Origin: Nocardia nova
Lineage (GTDB): Bacteria > Actinomycetota > Actinomycetes > Mycobacteriales > Mycobacteriaceae
NCBI RefSeq assembly: GCF_002933465.1
Contig: NZ_PSZE01000005.1
Location: 62,001-126,000 of the forward strand
Direction of reading: 5' to 3'
DNA length: 64,000 nt
Both the position numbers and the translations under genes were made by a program. Positions 8,088-16,453 of this stretch are shown in pieces (positions within the stretch are counted from its first letter, which is position 1; every line of letters starts with the position of its first letter). Under the pieces are notes generated by a model, which saw only the letters and a list, made by a program, of their open reading frames with translations, was not told the origin of the DNA and searched no databases.

Positions 8088-9641
8088 TCAGCGTCCGGGC
8101 AGGTAGCGGAAGCTGCGCGCGAGTGTCATCAGCAACGGCTGCCACTTCGACTGCGGAATCCCCAGTGGCGCATCCAGATTCATTCCGCGGGTGACGACCA
8201 CCGTCTGCGGTTCGGTGAACTTCAGCAGTCCGTCGGGGCCGTGGCGGCGCCCGACACCGGAGATGCCCATACCGCCCATCGGTGCGCCGGTGCTCCCCCA
8301 CGCCGGTGCGTAACCCTCGTCGACACACACGGTTCCGGTGCGCAACCGGGCCGCGATGGCCTGGCCCTCGGATGCGCTGCTCGCCCATACGCTGGCGTTG
8401 AGCCCGTATTCGGTGTCGTTGGCGCGGGTGATCGCCTCCTCGACATCGGCGACCGGATAGATCGAGACCAGCGGACCGAAGGTCTCGTTGCGGCCGCATT
8501 CCATCTCGTCGGTGACCTTGCTCAATACGGTCGGCTCGAAGAACAGCGGCCCCAGATCGGGACGCGCGTTGCCGCCGGCGAGAATTTCGGCGCCCTTGGA
8601 CGTGGCGTCGGCGACATGCTTGGTGACCGTCTCGAGCTGCGCCGGTGAGATCAGGCTGCCGATATCGGTCGAGAAATCGTAGGCCGCACCGAGTTTCGCG
8701 GCGCCGACCGCCTTGACGAACTTCTCGCTGAACTCCGCCGCGATCGACTCCTCGACATAGATTCGCTCGATCGAGATGCACAGCTGACCGGCGTTGGAGA
8801 AGCAGGCACGCACGGCCGCCTTGGCGACCTTGTCCAGATTCGCACCACGGGTCACGATCATCGGGTTCTTGCCGCCGAGCTCGGCGGAGAATCCGATCAG
8901 CCGCTTGCCGCACTGCTGGGCCAGTTCGCGCCCGGTGGCCGAGGAGCCGGTGAACATCAGGTAGTCGCACCGATCGACGATCGCGGTGCCGACCACGCCG
9001 CCCGGGCCCGGAATCACCTGCAGCACATCGCGGGGCAGACCTGCGCGCAGCAGCAACTCCACGCTCGCCAGCGACGAGTACGGTGTCTGGCTGTCGGGTT
9101 TGACGACGACCGCGTTGCCGGCCAGCAGCGCCGGGATCGCATCGCCGATCGCCAGCACCATTGGATAATTCCACGGCGCGATGACGCCGACCACACCCTT
9201 GGGCTGGGTGCGTACCTGCGCGCGGTTCAGCACCGGGAACGCGCCCGGCGCCGAATGCGGCGCCAGCAATTTCGGCGCGACGCGGGAGAAGTAGCGGGCC
9301 GCGAACATCATGCCCAGAATTTCTTCCTGTGCCGCCCACCGGGCCTTGCCGGTCTCGGCCTGGATGACGTCCATCAGATATTCGCGTTCGCCGATGATCA
9401 GTTCGCGGAAGCGGTCCAGCACCGCCGCCCGCTCCTTGGGCGTGCGTTTCGCCCAGTCCACCTGCGCGGCGCGGGCGCGGGTGAACGCGGCGCTCACATC
9501 ATCGGCGGTACCCACCGGCACCTCACCCAGCGGCCGCCCGGTGAACGTCTCGGCGATGGTCTTGTTCGCGTGTTCACGGGAACCGTCGACGGACGCGAAC
9601 GCCCGCAGACGCTCGAACACCGCAGCTTCCGGCACGGGCAT
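8088..9641 (-). CDS. gabD2: Succinate-semialdehyde dehydrogenase (aldehyde dehydrogenase family)
   Basis: 517 residues, full length for an NAD(P)-dependent aldehyde dehydrogenase. Visible motifs: APWNYPMVLAIGDAIPALLAGNAVV cofactor region (about 154-178), FTGSSATGREL, the general-base Glu in AELGGKNP, the nucleophilic Cys in NAGQLCIS, and ETFGPLVSIY. The sequence is closest in my recollection to mycobacterial GabD2-type proteins, which oxidise succinic semialdehyde to succinate. ATG 9641 has AGGAGG upstream. It stands alone on the minus strand, so context does not settle the substrate; another aldehyde is possible. Confidence 0.85.
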   Translation of the reverse strand: MPVPEAAVFERLRAFASVDGSREHANKTIAETFTGRPLGEVPVGTADDVSAAFTRARAAQVDWAKRTPKERAAVLDRFRELIIGEREYLMDVIQAETGKARWAAQEEILGMMFAARYFSRVAPKLLAPHSAPGAFPVLNRAQVRTQPKGVVGVIAPWNYPMVLAIGDAIPALLAGNAVVVKPDSQTPYSSLASVELLLRAGLPRDVLQVIPGPGGVVGTAIVDRCDYLMFTGSSATGRELAQQCGKRLIGFSAELGGKNPMIVTRGANLDKVAKAAVRACFSNAGQLCISIERIYVEESIAAEFSEKFVKAVGAAKLGAAYDFSTDIGSLISPAQLETVTKHVADATSKGAEILAGGNARPDLGPLFFEPTVLSKVTDEMECGRNETFGPLVSIYPVADVEEAITRANDTEYGLNASVWASSASEGQAIAARLRTGTVCVDEGYAPAWGSTGAPMGGMGISGVGRRHGPDGLLKFTEPQTVVVTRGMNLDAPLGIPQSKWQPLLMTLARSFRYLPGR

Positions 9642-9878
9642 CGTCGCCTCCTACTTGTGAGTAATGTAACCCTCCGATACACATAATCTACCGCGCGTTG
9701 CGCCGGCATATCTCCGCCCTGGGACGGATATTGTCTTGGCGTTTCGGCGGGGTGCGCCACCGCGCAGCGCATGCGTCACACCGGCGCGCTCCGGGGGGCG
9801 TTTCCCCGCCGCGGCTGCAGGCCGATGCGATCATGGATCCGTTCGGTGCGGCGGATCGGCGACGACCGGAGGCGGATC

Positions 9879-11102
9879 ATGGCGGCTCGGCGAGCTGATG
9901 CGCGGCCCAGGCGGGACCCGGCCCCGCCGCTGGGCGCCTGGGGTTTCGTCGTCCGATTCGGAATTGTCAGCTTGCTGGCGGATTTTGTGTACGAAGGGGC
10001 GCGGTCGATCACCGGGCCGCTCCTCGGGTCGCTGGGCGCGTCCGGATTCGTCGTGGGCGTGGTGACCGGAGCAGGCGAGGCGGCCGCGCTGGTGCTGCGT
10101 CTGGTCTCCGGCCCGCTCACCGACCGCACGCGGCGGTTCTGGGCGTGGACCATCTCCGGCTATGTGCTCACCGTGGTCAGCGTCCCGCTCCTGGGTGTCG
10201 CGGGGGTGTTGTGGGTGGCGGCCGCATTGGTGATCGCCGAGCGGGTCGGCAAGGCGGTGCGAAGTCCGGCCAAGGACACGTTGCTCTCGCATGCCACCAC
10301 GGTCACCGGGCGCGGCCGTGGCTTCGCGGTGCACGAGGCGCTCGATCAGGTCGGCGCGGTCGCCGGGCCGCTGACCGTCGCGGCGGTTCTGGCCGCGACC
10401 GGTGACGATTTCACTCCCGCCCTCACCATACTGGCGATCCCGGGCGCGGCGACGCTGCTGTTGTTGGTACGCATCCGGATCCGTGTTCCCGATCCGGCGC
10501 GATACGAACCCGGCGCGGCGCCCCGCCCCGGAATCTCGAGAGTTCCGCTGCCTCGCCGGTTCTGGCTGTACTGCCTGTTCACCGCCGTCTCGATGCTCGG
10601 CGCCACCACCTACGGCGTGCTGTCGCTGCACATGGTGGCGGCCGGAGTATTCACCGCGGCCACGGTGCCGGTGGTCTATGCCGGGGCTACGGGTGCCGAT
10701 GCCGTTGCCGCGCTGGCCTCCGGCTGGCTGTACGACCGCGTGGGCGCGAAAACGCTACTCGTCCTGCCGGTTTCGACGGCACTGGTGCCGGTCCTCGGCT
10801 TCGCGGGTGGCAGGGGCGCCGTGCTGGCGGGTGCACTGCTGTGGGGTGCGACGGTCGGTGTGCAGGAGTCCACACTGCGCGCCGTGGTGGCCGATCTGGT
10901 TCCGGCCGATCGCCGCGCCACCGCCTACGGCATCTACGCCGCCGTCCTCGGCACCGCCACCGCCGCCGGCGGCGCGATCACCGGATTTCTGTCCGACGCC
11001 TCGTATTCGGCATTGGTCGCCACCGTCGTCGTGGTCGAGTGCGCGGCCGTGGTCGTCCTGTCCGCCCTCGCCGCGCGCCGACGCCCAGCGGCCGGCCGGT
11101 AA
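9879..11102 (+). CDS. MFS transporter
   Basis: 407 residues with about twelve hydrophobic segments in two halves. The loop motif LVSGPLTDRTRR after helix 2 is the MFS signature, with a related WLYDRVGAK in the second half. ATG 9879 is chosen because GGAGG lies at 9868-9872 (6-nt spacing); the frame is open further upstream without such a site. The pattern resembles drug/metabolite exporters, but no neighbour suggests a substrate. Confidence 0.78.
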   Translation: MAARRADARPRRDPAPPLGAWGFVVRFGIVSLLADFVYEGARSITGPLLGSLGASGFVVGVVTGAGEAAALVLRLVSGPLTDRTRRFWAWTISGYVLTVVSVPLLGVAGVLWVAAALVIAERVGKAVRSPAKDTLLSHATTVTGRGRGFAVHEALDQVGAVAGPLTVAAVLAATGDDFTPALTILAIPGAATLLLLVRIRIRVPDPARYEPGAAPRPGISRVPLPRRFWLYCLFTAVSMLGATTYGVLSLHMVAAGVFTAATVPVVYAGATGADAVAALASGWLYDRVGAKTLLVLPVSTALVPVLGFAGGRGAVLAGALLWGATVGVQESTLRAVVADLVPADRRATAYGIYAAVLGTATAAGGAITGFLSDASYSALVATVVVVECAAVVVLSALAARRRPAAGR

Positions 11103-11310
11103 CCGAACTCCCCGCTCGCAGCGGGCTTCGAGCGCAGATATACCTAACGCTGTTCAAACGTGTGGATTGCCACAATCTCTCGATGGCAGTCATCTTCACC
11201 ACACTCGACAATCAACTCCTGAACTGCCAACTCATATCCGACAGCGAAAGTCAACATAGGTCTCGCTCAGTGGTATCAGACCTGAAGATCGAAACATCGC
11301 CCGTTATGTT

Positions 11311-13758
11311 GTGCCGATGTTGAGAGCGAGGCTCGGTATCCGGACCCGCATCCTGGCCATCGCAGTGATTCCAAGTTTGACGTTGCTCGGAATCGGTGTG
11401 GGCACAGCGGGTTATCTGGTATGGGAGGGGCAACACGCCAAGGACTGGGCATCGATCCTGGGCAATGCCAATGTGCACACTCGCGAGATGATCGCCGCGG
11501 TCGAACAGGAACGGATGCTGTCACTGTGGCATCTGGCCGGTGAGCACGGCGACCCCGCCGCTCTCGGCGCGGCTCGCACGCGAGTGGACAATGCCCTGCA
11601 GGCCCTGGCCGCCACCGAGAACAAACTGATGACCAGCGGTTCGAATCCGATGGGTGACGACACCGGCGGATTCGAAACCCTCGAGAAGCAACTTCCGGCC
11701 ATTCGCGGCGGGATCGATGCGGGCGCGCTGCCGATTCCCGAAACCTACGCCATCTACAACCGGATTCTGGATGCCGTCATCGTCGGCACCAATCTCACCA
11801 TCCCGACCGCACCCGACGCCGCGGTCGCCCAGCAGCTGGCCGGCGGTCTGCGCACGCTGCACGCGATGGAGGGCATGTCGCGCAGCGCCGCCCTGACCGC
11901 GGCCGAACTCAACGGCCAGATCCTGGCCGGGCAGATGCGCGACGACTACCGCAACCTGGTCGGCTACTACCGGACCGAACTTCCCCAGCTCGCCACGGAT
12001 CTCACCGGCCCCCCGGCGGACAAGATCAAGACGGTCATCGCCTCCCCGGCCTGGCAGCAACTGGCCGCGATGGAGGACTACCTCATCCATCCGCCGGCGC
12101 CGAACAAGAGCGGCGAATCGCCGCCGCCGATGAGTTTCGCCGATTGGCGCACCTCGGCCGAACAACTCGGCGACCAGCTGCTCGCCGCCTGGCAGTATCA
12201 GAACGACCATGCCAACCAGACCGCCGTCGACGACGGCGACCGCACCGCGACCAACTCGCTGTGGGCCGGCGCCGGGATACTGGCGATCGCGATCATCGCC
12301 TTCCTGCTGTCGCTGTGGCTGGCCAACCGGTTGATCGGGCGGCTCGAGCGGCTGCGCACCGAAACCCTCGCGCTGGCCGAGGTACGCCTGCCCGAAACGA
12401 TGCGCCGCCTGAGCGAAGGCGAGAACGTCGATCCCGAGACCGAGGCGGCCCGGCTGGACTTCGGTTACGACGAGATCGGTTCGGTGGCCAAAGCGTTCAA
12501 CCGCGCCCACACCGCGGCCGTCTCCGCCGCGGTCACCGAGGCGCGCACCCGCGAGGGCGTGCGCGCGGTATTCCTCAACATCGCGCACCGCAGCCAGATC
12601 GTGGTGCACCGCCAGCTCGAGATTCTCGACGAAGCCGAACAGCGCCAGGAGGATCCGGCGCTGCTCGAGACCTTCTTCCGGCTCGACCACCTGGCCACTC
12701 GCGAACGCCGCAACGCCGAGAATCTCATCATCCTCGGCGGCGGCGAACCCGGCCGGCAGTGGCGGCGCCCAGTGCCGCTGGTCGAACTGGTACGCAGCGC
12801 GATCGGTGAAACCCTCGACTACGCACGGGTTCGCGCGCATCGGATGCCGCAGGTGTTCATCGTCGGCAACGTGGTCGCCGACCTCATCCACCTGCTCGCC
12901 GAGCTGGTCGACAACGCCACCTCCTTCTCCCCGCCGCAATCACGGGTCGAGGTGAGCGGCACCGTGGTCGGCAAGGGGGTGGCGATCGAGATCAGCGATC
13001 AGGGCATGGGCATGCCCGCCGACGAGCTCGAACGCGCCAACGAGATGCTGCGCAACCCACCGGACTTCGGTGTGGCCACACTGTCGGCCAATTCGCGCCT
13101 GGGCCTGTTCGTGGTCGCCCAGCTGGGCGCTCGCCACGGCATCACGGTGCGGCTGTCGGAATCCGATTACGGTGGCATCCGCGCCATTGTGCTGGTACCG
13201 ACCGCCGTTGTCGCCGCCGATGCGCCGCTGGCGGACCATCTGCCCGAACGGTTCGCCGGCCGCCGCCCCGAGCTCGCGATGACCGGTGAGATGCCGGCCA
13301 TCCCCGCGGCCGAAACGACCTCGGCCGCAACGTCGCTGGCGACCCTGTCGCCGCCGCAACCGCAGGCCTGGCCCGATTACCCGCGCACCGACAGCGCGCC
13401 GCGTACCGACGACCGGAGCTGGGCCGACACCTCGGCCCGGCGCGAGGCTCCGCCGCGCCACGAGCTGCCCGCGACGCCCACCGACCAACCGGCGCGTCAC
13501 AGTCCGCAGCGCCCGTCCTACACTGGCAGCGATGCTCGCCCACCGTTGCCCCGCCGTCGCCGACAGGCCAGTCTGGCACCGGAATTGGCGCACGACCCCC
13601 AACTCGACGCTGCGTCCCCGCAGCGGCCGCGCTCGGCGGAACAGGCACGAGACCTGATGTCCGCCATCGAGAACGGAACCAGGCAGGGGCGGCGATCGCA
13701 GCCCGGCCCCACCCCGGACGAACAGGAAGGTGAAGGTGACTTCTTCCAACGCAGGTGA
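11311..13758 (+). CDS. cvnA: Conservon sensor kinase CvnA, nitrate/nitrite-sensing type
   Basis: 815 residues. Order: short cytoplasmic start, TM helix (about 12-37), extracellular NIT-like helical domain (about 50-310), second TM (about 315-337), HAMP-like linker, then a histidine-kinase-like ATPase domain with ELVDNATSFSPP (N-box), DQGMGM (G1) and LGLFVVAQLGARHG. The last about 140 residues are Pro/Ala/Arg-rich and look disordered. A typical His phosphorylation box is not evident, as in other conservon kinases. No Shine-Dalgarno; TATGTT lies just upstream, so a leaderless message from GTG 11311 (or ATG 11317) is possible. First gene of a four-gene conservon. Confidence 0.88.
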   Translation: MPMLRARLGIRTRILAIAVIPSLTLLGIGVGTAGYLVWEGQHAKDWASILGNANVHTREMIAAVEQERMLSLWHLAGEHGDPAALGAARTRVDNALQALAATENKLMTSGSNPMGDDTGGFETLEKQLPAIRGGIDAGALPIPETYAIYNRILDAVIVGTNLTIPTAPDAAVAQQLAGGLRTLHAMEGMSRSAALTAAELNGQILAGQMRDDYRNLVGYYRTELPQLATDLTGPPADKIKTVIASPAWQQLAAMEDYLIHPPAPNKSGESPPPMSFADWRTSAEQLGDQLLAAWQYQNDHANQTAVDDGDRTATNSLWAGAGILAIAIIAFLLSLWLANRLIGRLERLRTETLALAEVRLPETMRRLSEGENVDPETEAARLDFGYDEIGSVAKAFNRAHTAAVSAAVTEARTREGVRAVFLNIAHRSQIVVHRQLEILDEAEQRQEDPALLETFFRLDHLATRERRNAENLIILGGGEPGRQWRRPVPLVELVRSAIGETLDYARVRAHRMPQVFIVGNVVADLIHLLAELVDNATSFSPPQSRVEVSGTVVGKGVAIEISDQGMGMPADELERANEMLRNPPDFGVATLSANSRLGLFVVAQLGARHGITVRLSESDYGGIRAIVLVPTAVVAADAPLADHLPERFAGRRPELAMTGEMPAIPAAETTSAATSLATLSPPQPQAWPDYPRTDSAPRTDDRSWADTSARREAPPRHELPATPTDQPARHSPQRPSYTGSDARPPLPRRRRQASLAPELAHDPQLDAASPQRPRSAEQARDLMSAIENGTRQGRRSQPGPTPDEQEGEGDFFQRR

Positions 13759-14161
13759 TCTGAACTGGCTGCTCGACGATCTGGTCGATCGCCTGGCCGG
13801 GGTGCGCTACGCGGTGGTGCATTCCACCGACGGGCTGCTGCTGGGCCGCTCCACGTCGATGAGCCGCGAGGACGCCGAACACTTCGGCGCCATGTCGGCC
13901 ACCCTCTACGGGCTGGCGCGCAGTGCCGGAAACCGGTTCGAGGGGGGCGGCGTACGCCAGGCCGTCATCGAACTCGACCGTGCGGTATTGTTCGTCACCG
14001 CGGCCGGTGACAACGCATGTATCGCATTGCAGGCCAACGAGAACGCGAATCTGGGTATGGTGGCCTACGAAATGAATCTGACCGTGCAGCGAGTCGGCGG
14101 TTACCTGTCCACCGATCCGCGAAACGGTCTGGCCGAGCACGTGGAGCATAGATTGTCATGA
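13736..14161 (+). CDS. cvnB: Roadblock/LC7 protein CvnB
   Basis: About 141 residues of the roadblock/LC7 (MglB-like) family, proteins that serve as GTPase-activating partners of small GTPases. Typical segments are LDDLVDRLAGVRYAVVHSTD, GLLLGRS and FVTAAGDNACIAL. GTG 13736 is preferred over GTG 13730 because AGGAAGG lies 5 nt before it. It overlaps the 3' end of the kinase gene and shares ATGA with the next gene, indicating tight translational coupling. Expected to act with CvnD downstream of CvnA. Confidence 0.88.
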   Translation: MTSSNAGDLNWLLDDLVDRLAGVRYAVVHSTDGLLLGRSTSMSREDAEHFGAMSATLYGLARSAGNRFEGGGVRQAVIELDRAVLFVTAAGDNACIALQANENANLGMVAYEMNLTVQRVGGYLSTDPRNGLAEHVEHRLS

Positions 14162-14541
14162 CGCGCTTCGGTCAACCGTGGTTCGACGATGCGGCCGGCC
14201 CTCTGGTCCGACCGTACGCCGTAACGCGGGGCCGCACCATGGGGGCGGGACACGATCTGGACATGCTCACCCTGGTGGTGACCGTGTCACCGGGTCCGCC
14301 GCTGCGGCGCGTCGAACCCGAATACGCGGAAATCGTTCGGCTGTGCCGGACCCCGCAATCGGTGGCCGAAGTCTCGGCGAGACTCGAGTTACCGTTGGCG
14401 GTGACCAAGATCCTCGTCGGTGATCTCATCGGCGAGGGTCTGCTGAATTTCCGGGCCCCCGCCCGGACCGACACCGATACCGGCGGGACCGGCGAACTGA
14501 ACATTTTGCGAGCAGTACTCGATGGAATCCGAAAGCTGTAG
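14158..14541 (+). CDS. cvnC: DUF742 protein CvnC
   Basis: 127 residues with the DUF742 pattern: an N-terminal VRPYAVTRGRT, followed by a winged-helix-like region (IVRLCRTPQSVAEVSARLEL) and the segment VTKILVGDLIGEGLL. CvnC proteins are the third component of actinobacterial conservons; their biochemical role is not settled. The ATG overlaps the cvnB stop by 4 nt. Confidence 0.88.
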   Translation: MTRFGQPWFDDAAGPLVRPYAVTRGRTMGAGHDLDMLTLVVTVSPGPPLRRVEPEYAEIVRLCRTPQSVAEVSARLELPLAVTKILVGDLIGEGLLNFRAPARTDTDTGGTGELNILRAVLDGIRKL

Positions 14542-14547
14542 AACACC

Positions 14548-15129
14548 GTGCCTGATATTTCGTCCTCGGCCGACCTGGCTGCCTCGGTCAAAATCCTCGT
14601 AGCCGGCGGTTTCGGCGTCGGGAAGACCACCATGGTGTCCTCGATCAGCGAGATCACACCGCTGCGCACCGAGGAACTGATCACCGAATTGTCCACCGGC
14701 ATCGACGATCTGTCGGGCGTGGAGGGCAAGACCACCACCACCGTGGCGCTGGACTTCGGTCGCATCACCATCGACCAGAACCTGGTGCTGTACCTGTTCG
14801 GTACGCCCGGCCAGGACAGATTCTGGTTCCTGTGGGACGAATTGGCGCGCGGCGCGCTCGGAGCGGTGGTCATCGCCGACACCCGCCGGCTGGAGAACTC
14901 CTTCGCCGCCATCGATTTCTTCGAACGGCGCGGGCTCTCGTTCGCGGTCGCGGTGAACTGCTTCGACAACGCCCCGGTCTACACCACCGAGGAAGTGCGC
15001 GACGCGCTCGATCTCGACGCCCACATTCCCGTGGTGCTCTGCGATGCGCGCGACCGCAGCTCCTGCAAGACGGTGCTGATGACGCTGGTCGAACATCTCA
15101 TCGCGCGGGCCACCAGCTCGGTGGCCTGA
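14548..15129 (+). CDS. cvnD: Conservon GTPase CvnD
   Basis: 193 residues, small MglA-like GTPase. G1 P-loop GGFGVGKTT is at about residues 20-28, the G3 region is LFGTPGQDRF, and the G4 position reads NCFD rather than the canonical NKxD, as is usual for CvnD. GTG 14548 lies 6 nt after the cvnC stop. In the conservon model, CvnA and CvnB regulate the nucleotide state of CvnD. No cytochrome P450 follows, unlike some Streptomyces conservons; the next gene is convergent mtnC. Confidence 0.88.
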   Translation: MPDISSSADLAASVKILVAGGFGVGKTTMVSSISEITPLRTEELITELSTGIDDLSGVEGKTTTTVALDFGRITIDQNLVLYLFGTPGQDRFWFLWDELARGALGAVVIADTRRLENSFAAIDFFERRGLSFAVAVNCFDNAPVYTTEEVRDALDLDAHIPVVLCDARDRSSCKTVLMTLVEHLIARATSSVA

Positions 15130-15152
15130 GCGTCGGATCGGCGCGCGGCCGC

Positions 15153-15884
15153 TCAGCGGGCGGCCGCCACCGGATCCAGCTCGGCGAAGCTGCCGATCCA
15201 CCGATGCGGCGGCCGCGGCGAATTGGGCTCGCCGGCACGGGTGACGCCGACCGCCTGCCACCCCGCTGCCACCGCGGCATCCAATTCGTCGGGATGGTCG
15301 GACAGGAACAGGATCGCCCCTGCCGCCACGCCGATCTCCGCCGCGATGCGGCGATAGGACCGCTCCTCGCGCTTCGGCCCGGCATTGGCCAGATCGAACC
15401 AGCCGCTGATCAGCGACGCCAGCTCGCCCCCGCGCGCATACGCGAACCAATCTTGTTGATTGCGCACCGAACCCGACGAATACACCCACAGGGTGAGTCC
15501 GGCGCCGTGCCAGGCACGCAGCGCCACGGGTGCGTCGGGGAAGAACTCGCCGAACAGGGCGCCCTCGCGGAATCCCCGAGCGCAGATCACCCCCTGCGCG
15601 GTCTTCAGCGGCGCCGCCTTGACGTCGGAATCGAGCCAGCCGCGCAATATGCCGGCGATCTCGTCGAGGTCGGCGTCCGGCCGCCCGGCCAGGTCACGAG
15701 TCTGCTCGATCACCGTCTTCGCGGTGCCGTCGGGGTCATCCGCCAGCCACCGCGGCAGTCGGCGGCGGGTGTAGCCGTACAGATCTTCGCGGACCGAGGT
15801 GGTGGGGCTGGTGGTGCCCTCGATATCCACGACGACCGCCCGGATCGAAGGGCCCCGGCCGTCGGATCGATGCTCGTCGCTCAT
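15153..15884 (-). CDS. mtnC: Acireductone synthase (enolase-phosphatase E1)
   Basis: 243 residues. HAD-type phosphatase with the nucleophile motif VVVDIEGTTSP (about 17-27), YSSGSVRNQ (motif II) and FLSDHPDELDAA (acidic motif). It converts diketo-5-methylthiopentyl-1-phosphate to acireductone (enolisation plus dephosphorylation) in methionine salvage. Its ATG overlaps the mtnD stop by 4 nt. Last gene of the mtnAB-mtnD-mtnC operon and convergent with the conservon, with 23 nt between. Confidence 0.92.
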   Translation of the reverse strand: MSDEHRSDGRGPSIRAVVVDIEGTTSPTTSVREDLYGYTRRRLPRWLADDPDGTAKTVIEQTRDLAGRPDADLDEIAGILRGWLDSDVKAAPLKTAQGVICARGFREGALFGEFFPDAPVALRAWHGAGLTLWVYSSGSVRNQQDWFAYARGGELASLISGWFDLANAGPKREERSYRRIAAEIGVAAGAILFLSDHPDELDAAVAAGWQAVGVTRAGEPNSPRPPHRWIGSFAELDPVAAAR

Positions 15885-16453
15885 GCGGCGACGAGCTCGT
15901 CCAGCGTCGGAAAGCCCTGTGCGATGGGATCGCCGGTGAAATCGCCGATCCAGCCGTCGGCCTCTTCGAAGAACCGGATCGCCACGAAGTCCGGGCGGGT
16001 TCCCATATCGAACCAGTGTCGCGTCCCCGCGGGCACCGACACCAGATCACCGCCCTCGCAGACCACCGCGACGACCTCCGGTTCCAGGTGCAGGTAGAAG
16101 CAGCCGCGACCGGAGACGAAGAAGCGCACCTCGTCCTCGGCGTGGCGATGCTCGGACAGGAACTTCTGCCGCGCCGCGCGCGCCTGTTCGGGCCACTGCG
16201 GATCGCTGTCGTCGGGATGCAGCCGGGCCAGGTCGATATGGCGGTAGCGGCCGTCGACGTTGAGATCGCCGATCCGATCCCGGTAGTTCCCGAGGATCTC
16301 CTCGGACGCGATGTCGGCGGTCACGGCCTGAGCGGGCCAGCGGTCGAAAACGATTCCGCGCGCAGCCAGTTCGGCCGCGATGCGGTCCGGGTCGGTGGTG
16401 TGCAGACGCACGTCGGCCGGATCGGTGTCGGCCGCGATATGCAACAGGGTCAT
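15881..16453 (-). CDS. mtnD: Acireductone dioxygenase
   Basis: 190-residue cupin of the ARD family. The metal-binding set is visible as HRHAEDEVRFFVSG (two His and Glu), with a later His in the second cupin motif (PAGTRHWFD). With Fe(II) it yields the ketoacid precursor of methionine plus formate; with Ni(II) an off-pathway reaction occurs in studied homologues. Overlaps both neighbours by 4 nt, so the three mtn genes are translationally coupled. Confidence 0.92.
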   Translation of the reverse strand: MTLLHIAADTDPADVRLHTTDPDRIAAELAARGIVFDRWPAQAVTADIASEEILGNYRDRIGDLNVDGRYRHIDLARLHPDDSDPQWPEQARAARQKFLSEHRHAEDEVRFFVSGRGCFYLHLEPEVVAVVCEGGDLVSVPAGTRHWFDMGTRPDFVAIRFFEEADGWIGDFTGDPIAQGFPTLDELVAA